Notes: generated by a model not told the origin, from the letters alone. DNA of 64,000 bases from Tenacibaculum sp. 190524A02b (GCF_964036645.1 NZ_OZ038525.1:4406001-4470000), one strand, 5' to 3'; counted from the first letter of the stretch, positions 16,110 through 25,682 are shown. Made by a program: numbers and translations.

Positions 16110-18431
16110 TTAGTCTGGTAAACGATCTCTGTCTTTTTTAGTTCTATTAAAACGATAAGTGAACGTGATAGAAGTGGTTCTTCCAACTCTTCTGTTAAAA
16201 GTGTTTGAAGTGTAATTTTCTCCAGTAATTAATTGTTTTACAACTCTAGTGTCAAAAATATTATTCATGTTTATGGTAACAGAAGCTTTATCATTCCAAA
16301 AATCTTTACTAGCGCCAATATTTGCCCAATATTGATCTTGTGTAAAAATTTGTCCACTTTGTCTGGCAGCTCTATAGTTTACACTAGTTTGAATGTTGAA
16401 TTTTGAAAATTTTAAACGCGCATTTAATCGTGTAAACCAAGTTTGATCTTTTACGGTATAAATTCCTTTTTGGTCAAAAGCATAGTAATTAAATTCACTA
16501 GATAAACGTAACCATTTGTATGGAGAATAACGAATGGCAAGTTCTGCACCTAATCTATTTTCTTTTCCTGAATTAATAGGTTTAGACACCAAAGCTCCAT
16601 CTTGGTCAATGCTTACTTGGGTTTCAAATAAATTGGTAGTGTGTTGATAATACACAGATGGATTTAAAGTAAATTTTGACCAACGTTTTAATGTTCCTAA
16701 TTCAAAAGAATTGGTATACATTGGGTTTAAATCTGGATTTCCTACGCGGAAATTTCTTCGGTCTGAATACCCTCCAAAAGGATTCAGTTGCCAAAATCTC
16801 GGACGTCTTATTCTTCTACTATAACTTAATTGTAAATTGGTAGCTTTATTGAAACTATACGTTAAATGTATGGTAGGAAATAAGTCAGTATATTTTTTAT
16901 CTGTAGTAAAAATGTTTTTCCTGTCGGTGCTTCCTGTATTGGCATGTTCAGCACGTAAGCCTAATAAATATTGAAACTTGTTTTCCTTATTTCCGTATTG
17001 AATGTAGGCACCGTAAATGCCTTCATTGTATCTTAATAAATTATCAAATCTGTCTAATAAAGCGCCATTGTCCCAAACTTTATAATCACTATCAATATTT
17101 CTAACTTCTCCTTTGATACCTAATTCAACATAAGATTTTTTAGTAATTGGTAATTTAAAATCTGATTGAAATAAAAAATCTTTACTACTTTCAATATCTC
17201 TAGTTTGTAAGGTACTATTATTAGCGTTTGGCGTTAGTTGTTTTTCTTCAATAAATTCATTTTCATCATCATTCCAAAAATCATATTGTAAGTTAACCGT
17301 AAGTTTTTGTCCTTTTTTAGCAAATGTTTTTACATAATTCAATTCAATTTGATTGGCTTTTTGTGGTTCTCTATAGTTTAAAGTATTGGCAAATGACTCT
17401 TCTATTTGGCGGTTGCTGTTTAGTGTATTTATTAAATAATCTATTGTACGCTTTCCTACATTACCTCTATAATAGTAACTTAATGTAAGTGTATTATGAT
17501 CGTTTATATAATAATCTCCACCAAAATATAAATTAAATACACTAAAATTTACATGGTTGGTAGTTTTTCTATCTAAATAAGAAGTAGCTGCATTATTGTT
17601 AAAATCAGTTCTGAATAATGAACTATTACCATCAAATGATAAGTAACGATAACGTATGTTAGAGAATAAATTAACTTTTTCTTGTTTGTAATTGATGTTG
17701 TAGTTAATACCATGGTTATCTGGCATTCCTGTGGTTAGTTGTAAAGAGCTACCAAAACCACCTTTTTTATTTTTCTTTAAAATGATGTTGATGATTCCAG
17801 CAGTTCCCTCAGCATCGTATTTGGCAGAAGGATTGGTAATTACTTCTACTTTTTCAATACTTTCAGAAGGGATTTGTTCTAAGCCATTATTGTTAGTTAA
17901 CACAGAAGGTTTCCCGTTAATCAGTATACGAACACTTGTGTTACCCCGTAGGCTAACAGTACCTTCAGTATCTACATTTACAGAAGGAACATTGTTTAAA
18001 ATATCATTTACTGAACCGCCTTTAGAGAGTAAATCTTTACCAACATTAAAAACACGTTTGTCTAATTTGTATTCGGTAGTAGATTTCTCGGCAATAATTT
18101 CTACTTCTTCTAGAGCCTGTGCATCTTCAGATAAAAAAATAGTAGGTAATTTTTTATTGTTAGTAATAGTAATGTTGTTAATAGTATGAGGTTTGAAACC
18201 AATAAATTCAGCTTTTAAGTGGTAAGTCCCAGGTTTTACAGTTACTATAAAGTTACCTTCATTAGAAGTTGATGCCCCAGAAACTACTTTGTTAGTAGTA
18301 GTAGTTATAACAATGGTAGCAAGCTCTAAGGGTTGTTGTGTGTTTTTTTCTACTACTTTTCCAGTAATTTTTATTTGTGAGAATAGATTTAAAGAGCATA
18401 ATAAAATGAGTAGGTTACAAATGTTTTTCAT
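16110..18431 (-). CDS. Outer-membrane beta-barrel receptor with carboxypeptidase-regulatory-like domain
   Basis: The ~773-residue protein starts with a signal peptide (MKNICNLLILLCSLNLFSQ). It then has a carboxypeptidase-regulatory-like beta domain (about 20-105, KITGKVVEKNTQQPLELAT) and a TonB-plug-like domain (about 115-220) with VRILINGKPSVL and the strand IINIILKKN. A long outer-membrane barrel of the OMP_b-brl_3 (PF14905) type completes it. The ATG at 18431 is preferred over one 33 bases upstream because it begins the signal peptide. It is divergent from a LytS/LytTR pair, which probably controls it. Ligand unknown. Confidence 0.9.
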   Translation of the reverse strand: MKNICNLLILLCSLNLFSQIKITGKVVEKNTQQPLELATIVITTTTNKVVSGASTSNEGNFIVTVKPGTYHLKAEFIGFKPHTINNITITNNKKLPTIFLSEDAQALEEVEIIAEKSTTEYKLDKRVFNVGKDLLSKGGSVNDILNNVPSVNVDTEGTVSLRGNTSVRILINGKPSVLTNNNGLEQIPSESIEKVEVITNPSAKYDAEGTAGIINIILKKNKKGGFGSSLQLTTGMPDNHGINYNINYKQEKVNLFSNIRYRYLSFDGNSSLFRTDFNNNAATSYLDRKTTNHVNFSVFNLYFGGDYYINDHNTLTLSYYYRGNVGKRTIDYLINTLNSNRQIEESFANTLNYREPQKANQIELNYVKTFAKKGQKLTVNLQYDFWNDDENEFIEEKQLTPNANNSTLQTRDIESSKDFLFQSDFKLPITKKSYVELGIKGEVRNIDSDYKVWDNGALLDRFDNLLRYNEGIYGAYIQYGNKENKFQYLLGLRAEHANTGSTDRKNIFTTDKKYTDLFPTIHLTYSFNKATNLQLSYSRRIRRPRFWQLNPFGGYSDRRNFRVGNPDLNPMYTNSFELGTLKRWSKFTLNPSVYYQHTTNLFETQVSIDQDGALVSKPINSGKENRLGAELAIRYSPYKWLRLSSEFNYYAFDQKGIYTVKDQTWFTRLNARLKFSKFNIQTSVNYRAARQSGQIFTQDQYWANIGASKDFWNDKASVTINMNNIFDTRVVKQLITGENYTSNTFNRRVGRTTSITFTYRFNRTKKDRDRLPD

Positions 18432-18514
18432 AATAATTAGTTTTAATCGCAGCGCGATTGTCAAAGAGTTACTTTTTCGATGTCTTAAATCGATGGGTTA
18501 AAAAATATTTTATG

Positions 18515-18538
18515 TTCCCTGTACATTTTACAAGGGAA
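18515..18538. repeat. Inverted repeat in receptor/kinase intergenic region
   Basis: TTCCCT-GTA and TACAAGGGAA form an imperfect 9-10 bp inverted repeat with a one-base bulge. It lies 84 bases upstream of the receptor start and is a candidate binding site for the adjacent LytTR regulator or another dimer. Confidence 0.45.
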
Positions 18539-18660
18539 GTGATTAATAGCACAAATATGACGTTAATAAATAAGTGGATGTTTTGAAATAGATGAATACG
18601 TATTTAAAATCGACAAAAATGAATTTAATCACCATAAAGACTTGTTTAGGTAGTAAAAGG

Positions 18661-18690
18661 TTGCATTTGGGAGTAAAAAGTTTAAGTTTG
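18661..18690 (+). promoter_or_regulatory. Promoter of the LytS/LytTR operon
   Basis: TTG (18661-18663), then exactly 19 bases, then TAAGTTTG (18683-18690) is a full flavobacterial promoter. The transcript would begin near 18696, after the upstream in-frame ATG at 18592. This decides in favour of the kinase start at 18736. Confidence 0.75.
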
Positions 18691-18735
18691 TCGATAACTT
18701 TCTGTAAAAACCAACTTGTAGGTATCTTTACCAAT

Positions 18736-19806
18736 ATGAATACAATTACGAACATCATTAATTATTTTCAGAAGAAAAGAGGATTAAAGCATTTATTGTT
18801 TTGGATAGCAGTTTTATTATTGCATATACCTAGACAACTTGTATTGAGGGATAATGCCGATTTTGTGACTATTTTGGTAATGCACGGTTGTATTTTGGTG
18901 AGTCAAGTTTTAGCAGCTTATTTTTATGCTTATTTTGTTATTCCCAAGTTCTTAATTAAGAAAAAATACATACAGGTTATACTTTTGTTTTTAATAGGAA
19001 CTTATGTTTTTAGTGCTTTAGAAAGAATTATGGTGGTTCATGTAGGAGAAGCTTTAGTGCGCAAGCCTCCATTTACACAAGAACCGATTTTAGAGATATT
19101 GACCGATTGGAAAAAATTACTAAAGCATTATGTGCCTAGTATGTATTCAGTGGTATTGATTTTCCTTTTTGTAAAGTATTTTTTAGATTATAAAAAAGTT
19201 AAAGAACGTGATTTACTATTGAGTAAAGAAAAAACGGCTAATGAATTAAAGGCTTTAAAAGCACAATTAAATCCTCATTTTTTATTTAACACACTTAATA
19301 ATATTTATACATTATCATTAGCGAACTCACCAAAAACCCCAAGTTCAATAGGAAAATTGTCAGAAATTCTAGACCATGTTTTATATAAGTGTAATCAGAA
19401 ATTTGTGCTTTTATCTAATGAGATAAAATTATTGGAAAATTATATAGAATTAGAGAAATTACGATATGATGAACGACTACAAGTAAAGTTTCAAGCTACT
19501 ATTGATAATGATAGAGAAATTCCTCCATTGATACTATTGTCATTAGTAGAGAATGCGTTTAAACATGGGGCAGGAGAAGATAGTGGAGCTCCAAAAATTT
19601 GGATTGAAATTAAAAACAATCAAGAAGCATTTGAGTTTTGTATAACAAATACAATTGCAGAAGGATATAGACTTAAAAAAGAAAGTATAGGGTTATCTAA
19701 TATTAGAAAACAATTAAACTTGATTTATAAAACGGATTATGACTTACAAATACAAGTAGGAGAGAAGAAATTTAAGGTTGTTTTAAAAATTAATCAAAAA
19801 GTATAG
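18736..19806 (+). CDS. LytS-type sensor histidine kinase
   Basis: The 356-residue kinase has about four transmembrane helices in its first 150 residues. A short linker helix follows (KVKERDLLLSKEKTANELKA), then the His_kinase domain with KAQLNPHFLFNTLNNIYTL (phospho-acceptor His181). An ATPase domain with N-box LVENAFKHG and C-terminal GLSNIRKQL completes it. I prefer the ATG at 18736 over 18592 because the promoter at 18661-18690 lies between them. The regulator gene starts 1 base after its stop. The signal is unknown; the divergent receptor gene suggests an envelope cue or receptor control. Confidence 0.92.
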   Translation: MNTITNIINYFQKKRGLKHLLFWIAVLLLHIPRQLVLRDNADFVTILVMHGCILVSQVLAAYFYAYFVIPKFLIKKKYIQVILLFLIGTYVFSALERIMVVHVGEALVRKPPFTQEPILEILTDWKKLLKHYVPSMYSVVLIFLFVKYFLDYKKVKERDLLLSKEKTANELKALKAQLNPHFLFNTLNNIYTLSLANSPKTPSSIGKLSEILDHVLYKCNQKFVLLSNEIKLLENYIELEKLRYDERLQVKFQATIDNDREIPPLILLSLVENAFKHGAGEDSGAPKIWIEIKNNQEAFEFCITNTIAEGYRLKKESIGLSNIRKQLNLIYKTDYDLQIQVGEKKFKVVLKINQKV

Positions 19807-19807
19807 A

Positions 19808-20518
19808 ATGATGATTAAATGTTTATTAGTAGATGATGAGCCGTTAGCCATACAACTTTTAGAAAGTCATATAGAAAAAATACCTTCATTAGAAGTGGTG
19901 GCTACTTGTAATAATGCTTTAAAAGCTTTTGAAATTGTAAGTACTCAGGAAATTGATTTGTTATTTTTAGATATAAAAATGCCAAATATTACAGGGATAG
20001 ATTTTTTAAAAACAATAAAGAATCCTCCAAAAACAATATTTACAACTGCTTATAGAGACTATGCTATTGAAAGTTACGATTTAGAAGTGGTGGACTATTT
20101 ATTAAAACCAATAACTTTTGAACGTTTTTTTAAAGCGGTTGACCGTTTTGTACGTACAAAAAATATAGTAAAGCAAGTTGGTAAAAAAGAAGAAGAAGAG
20201 TTTTTACTTTTAAAGTCAGGGAATAAACATCATAAAGTATTTATAAATGATATATTATTTATAGAGAGTTTAAAAGATTATGTAAAAGTGCATTTAAGGA
20301 ACGATAAACGTATAGTAGCTAAGTACAAAATAGGAGAGATGGAAATAGAGTTAAAAGAAAAACGTTTTTTACGAGTTCATCGCTCTTATATTATTAATAC
20401 GAATAAAATATCAGCATTTACCTTAAATGATATAGAGGTAGATTCAATTGAAGTACCCATTGGGGCTAGTTATAAAGAAAAGGTTATTTCTTTTTTAAAT
20501 AGTATTAAAAAATTATAG
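19808..20518 (+). CDS. LytTR-family response regulator
   Basis: The 236-residue regulator has a receiver domain with acidic pocket LLVDDEPLA, phospho-acceptor Asp55 in LLFLDIKMPN, and conserved Lys in VDYLLKPITFERF. A LytTR DNA-binding domain (about 130-236) follows, with the signature FIESLKDYVKVHL and FLRVHRSYIINTNKI. Translation may start at either of two adjacent ATGs (19808 or 19811). It is coupled to the kinase (1-base gap). LytTR proteins bind paired direct repeats; I could not identify such repeats confidently upstream of the receptor. Confidence 0.94.
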   Translation: MMIKCLLVDDEPLAIQLLESHIEKIPSLEVVATCNNALKAFEIVSTQEIDLLFLDIKMPNITGIDFLKTIKNPPKTIFTTAYRDYAIESYDLEVVDYLLKPITFERFFKAVDRFVRTKNIVKQVGKKEEEEFLLLKSGNKHHKVFINDILFIESLKDYVKVHLRNDKRIVAKYKIGEMEIELKEKRFLRVHRSYIINTNKISAFTLNDIEVDSIEVPIGASYKEKVISFLNSIKKL

Positions 20519-20554
20519 GACTACTTTAATACATTTGTGAAAAATGTAATTATA

Positions 20555-20956
20555 ATGAATCTTACTTTAAAACAAGCTAAATTAATTATTCAAAAAGCAG
20601 AAGAAAAAGCAGAGGAGATAGGTGTAAACATGAACATAGCTGTAGTGGATTATGGAGCTAACTTATTAGCGTTTGTAAGAATGGAGGAAGCTTTTTTGGG
20701 GGCTATAGATATTGCTATAAAGAAAGCAAGAACAGCAAGACTATTTAATAAAAATACGGGTGATTTAGGAAAGTTATCAAAACCAGAAGGGCCTTTATTT
20801 AATATAGAACATTCAAATGGAGGACTAATAACCTTTCCTGGTGGTGTGCCCATTAAGAATGAAGAAGGAAAAGTTATAGGAGCAATTGGTGTAAGTGGAA
20901 GCACGGTAGAAAATGATTTTGAGGTAGCAAATACAGGAGCTAATGCTATAGTTTAG
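20555..20956 (+). CDS. GlcG/HbpS-family (DUF336) haem-binding-like protein
   Basis: The 133-residue protein belongs to the GlcG/HbpS (PF03928) fold. Diagnostic segments are TLKQAKLIIQKAEEKAEEIG, NIAVVDYGANLLAFVRMEEA, the IDIAIKKARTA helix and the C-terminal GGVPIKNEEGKVIGAIGVSG. Members bind haem or act in small-molecule catabolism; the role here is unknown. No signal peptide. I prefer ATG 20555 over the GTG at 20537 because a -7-like TACATTTG covers 20530-20537. It follows the LytTR gene by 36 bases and precedes recX by 4. Confidence 0.88.
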   Translation: MNLTLKQAKLIIQKAEEKAEEIGVNMNIAVVDYGANLLAFVRMEEAFLGAIDIAIKKARTARLFNKNTGDLGKLSKPEGPLFNIEHSNGGLITFPGGVPIKNEEGKVIGAIGVSGSTVENDFEVANTGANAIV

Positions 20957-20960
20957 TTTT

Positions 20961-21431
20961 ATGACTAAGAAAGTATTTACTGTAGAGGAGATAAAAAGAA
21001 AAATTGAACAATACTGCATCTATCAAGATAGATGTCATAAAGAAGTAGAAAACAAACTAAAAGAATATCGATTAATTGCTGAAGCAAGAGAACATATTTT
21101 ATTGCACTTATTGGAACATGATTTTTTAAATGAAGAACGATTTTCTAAAAGTTTTGCTAGAGGGAAATTTAGAATTAAAAAGTGGGGGAGAGATCGTATT
21201 GTTAGAGAGTTGAAGTTTCGGGATATTTCTACTTATAATATTAAAACAGCTTTAAAAGAAATTGATGAAGAAGCGTATTTTAGTACTTTGTATGACTTAA
21301 TAGAAAAGAAAAACAATCAAATAAAGGAAGAAAATATTTTTAAGAGAAAAAAGAAGGTAATTGATGCGCTTTTATACAAAGGTTTTGAACGAGACTTAAT
21401 TTATAAAACTGTCAATGAAATAATATCATAA
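20961..21431 (+). CDS. recX: RecX-family regulatory protein
   Basis: RecX binds and inhibits RecA filaments. The 156-residue basic, helical protein fits the family through its N-terminal YCIYQDRCHKEVENKLKEY repeat, the central LLEHDFLNEERFSKSFARGK and the following KWGRDRIVRELKFRDIS. These are the three-helix RecX repeats. There is no recA in the window. It lies 4 bases after the DUF336 gene and is closed by a strong terminator. Length is in the normal range for bacterial RecX. Confidence 0.9.
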   Translation: MTKKVFTVEEIKRKIEQYCIYQDRCHKEVENKLKEYRLIAEAREHILLHLLEHDFLNEERFSKSFARGKFRIKKWGRDRIVRELKFRDISTYNIKTALKEIDEEAYFSTLYDLIEKKNNQIKEENIFKRKKKVIDALLYKGFERDLIYKTVNEIIS

Positions 21432-21432
21432 A

Positions 21433-21460
21433 AAAAGCGAGGTTTTTAAGCCTCGCTTTT
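21433..21460. terminator. Bidirectional terminator between recX and the BNR-repeat gene
   Basis: AAAAGCGAGG (21433-21442) and CCTCGCTTTT (21451-21460) form a perfect 10-bp stem with an 8-base loop between two convergent genes. A runs on the left and T runs on the right serve both directions. Confidence 0.85.
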
Positions 21461-21482
21461 AGGTTAAAGAATTATTATGTAA

Positions 21483-24400
21483 CTATTTTAATAATAATTT
21501 TTTGGTAATTAAAGCCCCGTCTTGTTCAAGATTTAATAAGTAAATACCTTTCGCGTAATTTTGAAGATTTAATTGATGAGTTTCACCAGTAATGTCTTTT
21601 TTAGAAATGATTTCTTTACCAGTAATATCTAAAACTTTTAAGTTAATTGTTTTTCCTGCTTCCCATTTTATATTGAAAATAGACTCAGAAGGGTTTGGGA
21701 ATATAGAAATGTTTTTGTCTATAGAAATAACATCATCATTAGTAGATAAAACACCTTCTATAACTAAATCATCTATAACCACACCTTCTTTAGCTTCTAA
21801 GTCATCAGTAATAAAAGCAAATCTGAATAAGATATTTGTTTCATTTGCAACGCTTGATAAATCGTGCATGTAAGTATGTACATCTGAATTTTTTCCGCCA
21901 TTAGGATTGTTTCTAGCTCCTTCACCTGTCCATTGTTTACCAGGAAGGTTGTTAACTGTAGTAGAACTAGTGTACCAGTTATTACTATTTGCATCACCCA
22001 AAGTGGTCCAATTTAACCCTTGATTCGTTGAATACTCAACAATTAAATAATCATAATTGTTTTCAATATCAAAAGCCATTTTAAACTTTAAAGTAGGGTT
22101 ACTTATAGTAGATAAGTTATAATAATGTGTGTAAAGGTATCCTTTGGCTTTGTTAGGGTAATTTCCTACTCTTTTAGTAACGTAAGCTCTATTACCAGAT
22201 GGAGTTTTTAATAATGTTTTATTTACATAGCCTACTTCCCACATATCATTTTCGGTAAGTAACTTTTCAGATTCATTCTCAAAAGTTATTACTTGAGAAG
22301 GATTGTTGTTAAAAGTATTTACTAAAAATGTTTTAGCTGTTTTATTATTAGAAGTATAAGTTTCATTAGTTAAAATAGCATTAATGGTAAGTGTGTTATT
22401 TCCAAAAGGAAGGTTGTCAACTTTAGGAATATTAAAACTTATTTCATTTCCAGAACTTAAATTTCCTGTCCAATTGTATGTGTTTTTGATATCGTTGTAG
22501 TTATATTCCAGCTTAAAAGAAGTTATTTCTTCTGTTCCTAAATTTTTTACAGTTACTTCAGGTTTTAAGCTATTAGGGCTGTATATAATATCAGAATTAA
22601 TATTATTGATAGAAACTACTTTTATATCTAAAGCATGTTGTTGGGTAGGTATATCTGTATAGAAAACACCACGTCCGTAAGTAGCAGCGTATAAAGTAGC
22701 AGCTTCTTCATTAATTTCTAAATCTCTTACTTGGGTATTGGGTAACCCATTATCAAATGTTTTCCATTCATTTAAGTCATCATTGGTATAATAAACCCCT
22801 AAGTTTGTTCCTAAATAAACAGTATTATCAGTACTTTTCGCGTAATGTTTAATTACAGTCTTAGACTCAGAAGGAAGGTTTCTGGTGATGTCAGTAAAAT
22901 TAGGATTGTTACTTCTAATATTAGAAGTTTTGTACACAGTCCAGTTAGTTACTACCCATGCTGTATTAGAATCATTATTGCTAATTTCAATAGAGTTTAT
23001 ATATTCATTAGCAAAAGGAACTTTTGTAAAAGTAGTTCCTTTATCGCTACTTCTGTATAAACTTTGGTTTCTTACAACATAAATATAATTATCATCATTA
23101 GGATCTATTTCAACTAAATTTAAATCACCTCCAAAAGAATGATTTGAAACTTTTTTCCAAGCATTACTTTCTAATTTATAAAGTTGACTATAACCAGCAT
23201 ATAATTCACCTTTTGAGTTAGCAGATAAAGGAGTTACCCATCTACCGCCACTATCATTATTGTCTCTATCAACTTCAGCAGCTGGAGCGCCTACCCAATT
23301 GGCCTGGCTTTTACCTCCGTCGTTTGAAATATTTAAACTACCACCGTATTGAGTAAATCCGTAAAAAATATTAGGGTTTTTAGGAGAAACAAGGCCTTCC
23401 ATTCCATCTCCTCCATGATAATTATACCATTTGTCACCTGAAAAACCAAAACCACCATTATCTTGTAAGCCACCAGCTATAGTTGCATTAATAGCTTGTT
23501 GTGATACAGAAATTTTATAAAACTGACTAATAGCAAGACGTTTAGTTAGGTCAATGAAATTTTTTCCTTCATCAGTAGAAACATAAATACCTCCATCTGT
23601 ACCTGCAAAAAATTTACCATCTAAAAAACGTAAAAAGTGAATATCGGCATGTGTATATGAGCTAGAGTTAGGATTGTACCATTCATTTAATTGTGTAAAA
23701 GAATTTCCTCCATTAGTAGATTTCCAAATATTTAAAACACCAACATATACAATATCAGGGTCAGCAGAAGAAACTGTTAAAGCTAAATCATACCAAGCCT
23801 GTGTGCTTTTGAAAATATCATTGGTTTCTTGTGTTCTTGAAAAAGATTCTCCACTATCAGTAGACTTATAAATTCCATTAAAACTACTACGACTATTACT
23901 AGCACTAACAATGTATATATAATTAGCGTTAGCTTTTGTAACATCCATGGTAAGTCTAGAAGAGTTAGATAGACCAGTAATTGTTTTTTGAGTAAAACTA
24001 TTTCCACCGTCAGTAGATTTGTAAAACTGATCTTTCGTTACAGCATACCACACATTTGGATTACCTGGTTTCATTTTTAAATCTAATACATTAGCGTTAA
24101 GAACTCTATTCCATGTATTACCACCATTAGTAGTTTTTTGAACGCCTTTACTAGTAGCTACTAATATCGTTTCAGGATTGTCAGGGTTAATATAGATTTC
24201 ATTCATAGACCTTGGGTTTCCAGAAATAGCACCAGTATTATTCCATGTAGTACCGCCATCTGTTGATTTCCATACACCAACTGAATAAGAATCATTAGCA
24301 TCATCATCACCAGTAGCAATATATATGATGTTTGAGTTAGTAGGGTGAATAGCAATACCAGATACACCAATTTGAGGTAAATAATCTGTTAAAGGTTGCC

Positions 24401-24905
24401 AGTTCAATCCAGCATCGGTTGACTTCCATATACCCCCAGCAGGACTACCTACATAGTAGGTGTTAGAATTGTTAGGGTCTACAGCAATGGCATTTACTCT
24501 TCCTTGTCCACTTTGTTTGAAGTTTCTAGCATTGTATCTGTTGGAGTTTTCAAAAGGACCTAAAGCTCTCCAGTCACCATTGTTTTTTCTGTTTTGTTCA
24601 CTTAGTTGATTTTTTTCAGCCCAAGCTTTCCACAAATCTTGAGGAGGAGCAATAATACCTTCTTTATTGGTGTATTTAGACCAATGATATTCCCATCTTT
24701 TAAAAGGTTTTAAACCACTACCTTTTTTATTTCTATCAATAGTGTTAAAGTAATTTTCAGCAGATTTTGCTATACTTTTTAAGGTAGGTTTGCTTTTTTT
24801 ATAAAGCTTATCAGTATCATTTGCCCAGGGGGCGTTTTCTTGTAATTGTGCTTGTAACGTAGCTACAAAACACAATAATAGTAAGGTGAAAATTGTTTTT
24901 TTCAT
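21483..24905 (-). CDS. Large secreted BNR/sortilin-like repeat protein with T9SS sorting tail
   Basis: The 1140-residue protein has a signal peptide (MKKTIFTLLLLCFVATLQAQ). Many BNR/Vps10-type beta-propeller repeats follow between about 120 and 780, such as GGIWKSTDAGLNWQPLTDYL, VWKSTDGGTTWNNTG and IYKSTDSGESFSRTQ. A CARDB-like domain (about 780-880, VKNLGTEEITSFKLEYNYN) comes next. Then comes a lectin/MAM-like region with IVEYSTNQGLNWTTLG (about 920-1060). The C-terminus is a type A T9SS sorting domain (ISIFPNPSESIFNIKW ... KGIYLLNLEQ ... KKLLLK). It is probably exported and cell-surface or extracellular. Enzyme activity is not evident. It is convergent with recX. Confidence 0.9.
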   Translation of the reverse strand: MKKTIFTLLLLCFVATLQAQLQENAPWANDTDKLYKKSKPTLKSIAKSAENYFNTIDRNKKGSGLKPFKRWEYHWSKYTNKEGIIAPPQDLWKAWAEKNQLSEQNRKNNGDWRALGPFENSNRYNARNFKQSGQGRVNAIAVDPNNSNTYYVGSPAGGIWKSTDAGLNWQPLTDYLPQIGVSGIAIHPTNSNIIYIATGDDDANDSYSVGVWKSTDGGTTWNNTGAISGNPRSMNEIYINPDNPETILVATSKGVQKTTNGGNTWNRVLNANVLDLKMKPGNPNVWYAVTKDQFYKSTDGGNSFTQKTITGLSNSSRLTMDVTKANANYIYIVSASNSRSSFNGIYKSTDSGESFSRTQETNDIFKSTQAWYDLALTVSSADPDIVYVGVLNIWKSTNGGNSFTQLNEWYNPNSSSYTHADIHFLRFLDGKFFAGTDGGIYVSTDEGKNFIDLTKRLAISQFYKISVSQQAINATIAGGLQDNGGFGFSGDKWYNYHGGDGMEGLVSPKNPNIFYGFTQYGGSLNISNDGGKSQANWVGAPAAEVDRDNNDSGGRWVTPLSANSKGELYAGYSQLYKLESNAWKKVSNHSFGGDLNLVEIDPNDDNYIYVVRNQSLYRSSDKGTTFTKVPFANEYINSIEISNNDSNTAWVVTNWTVYKTSNIRSNNPNFTDITRNLPSESKTVIKHYAKSTDNTVYLGTNLGVYYTNDDLNEWKTFDNGLPNTQVRDLEINEEAATLYAATYGRGVFYTDIPTQQHALDIKVVSINNINSDIIYSPNSLKPEVTVKNLGTEEITSFKLEYNYNDIKNTYNWTGNLSSGNEISFNIPKVDNLPFGNNTLTINAILTNETYTSNNKTAKTFLVNTFNNNPSQVITFENESEKLLTENDMWEVGYVNKTLLKTPSGNRAYVTKRVGNYPNKAKGYLYTHYYNLSTISNPTLKFKMAFDIENNYDYLIVEYSTNQGLNWTTLGDANSNNWYTSSTTVNNLPGKQWTGEGARNNPNGGKNSDVHTYMHDLSSVANETNILFRFAFITDDLEAKEGVVIDDLVIEGVLSTNDDVISIDKNISIFPNPSESIFNIKWEAGKTINLKVLDITGKEIISKKDITGETHQLNLQNYAKGIYLLNLEQDGALITKKLLLK

Positions 24906-25021
24906 TCGGGGTTGTGGGTTAATATTTCAAGAGTTTATTGTTGTTAACTAATTGAAAGCAACAACGGGATCAATATAATTGATATTAGTATAACATTTTC
25001 TGATAGAAAATCCCTACCAGT

Positions 25022-25567
25022 TTATTCAACTTTTTTAAACACATCATCTATCTTTACAGCCTTGTCAAATAACTCTTTTTTGTAGATACTACTTATTTTA
25101 GAATTAAGACTGTTGTAGGTATTAAAAATATTCTGTATTTGACCATTTACTTGTTGTGCTTTAATAGCAGGAATATAGGTCATATCTGCTAATCGTAAAA
25201 TTTCGTTTTCAAATACATTAATTCTGGCTTTAAAAGCAGCCGTTTTTAATATGTTTATATCATTACTATCTTTAGCTTTTTTAATCAAAGATTTTAATTC
25301 TAAAGCATTGTTGAGGGCTTCTTTAGCTGAGGTTTTTTCATATATACTCATAAAGTCAGCTAAATCAAAATATTCTTTCCAAGATTGTATCTTTTCAGTA
25401 GATAATTTATCCAGATGATTTATCTTGTAAGTATTGGGAATATCCATCCCTACTTTTTTAACAATAACTTTTTTAGCCTGTTTTTTGTTTTCAGAGCAAC
25501 TTAATAGTAAAATAGAAATAATAGTAATTCTTAAAAATAATTTGGTAAACTTTTCTAAATATCTCAT
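25022..25567 (-). CDS. Hypothetical lipoprotein
   Basis: The 181-residue protein has a basic N-terminus, a hydrophobic stretch and the lipobox LLLSC, putting the lipidated Cys at residue 24. The mature part is Lys-rich and mostly alpha-helical (SWKEYFDLADFMSIYEKTSA; ALNNALELKSLIKKAKDSND), like small Bacteroidota helical lipoproteins. I do not recognise a named domain. It is a single gene upstream of the BNR-repeat gene on the same strand, divergent from the threonine dehydrogenase gene. Confidence 0.75.
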   Translation of the reverse strand: MRYLEKFTKLFLRITIISILLLSCSENKKQAKKVIVKKVGMDIPNTYKINHLDKLSTEKIQSWKEYFDLADFMSIYEKTSAKEALNNALELKSLIKKAKDSNDINILKTAAFKARINVFENEILRLADMTYIPAIKAQQVNGQIQNIFNTYNSLNSKISSIYKKELFDKAVKIDDVFKKVE

Positions 25568-25654
25568 GCTGTAAAATTACTGATTTATTATTTATGCTCA
25601 AATAGTTAGTATGTTTTGTTTTATTATTGAAGTTTAAAAAATAATATTTTTCTT

Positions 25655-25682
25655 TTGTGAAATATTAAATTTGGTACTTTTG
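25655..25682 (+). promoter_or_regulatory. Promoter of the threonine dehydrogenase gene
   Basis: TTG (25655-25657), 17 bases, then TACTTTTG (25675-25682) fits the flavobacterial promoter. A start near 25688 leaves a ~20-base leader before the ATG at 25710. Confidence 0.65.

Larger units (their letters stand above)
18432..18735. other. 304-base divergent control region between receptor and kinase genes
   Basis: The region holds no gene I accept. It contains an imperfect inverted repeat TTCCCTGTA-cattt-TACAAGGGAA at 18515-18538 (one-base bulge), an ATCGAT site near 18490, and the kinase promoter at 18661-18690. The receptor promoter must also lie here, but I cannot place it. Confidence 0.55.

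Noticed and set aside
17731..18189. 152-codon plus-strand frame opposite the first OMP receptor
   Set aside because: Antisense shadow; the minus strand encodes a clear plug domain here.
18543..18758. 71-codon minus-strand frame opposite the kinase promoter
   Set aside because: It overlaps the plus-strand promoter and kinase start and shows no recognisable protein features.
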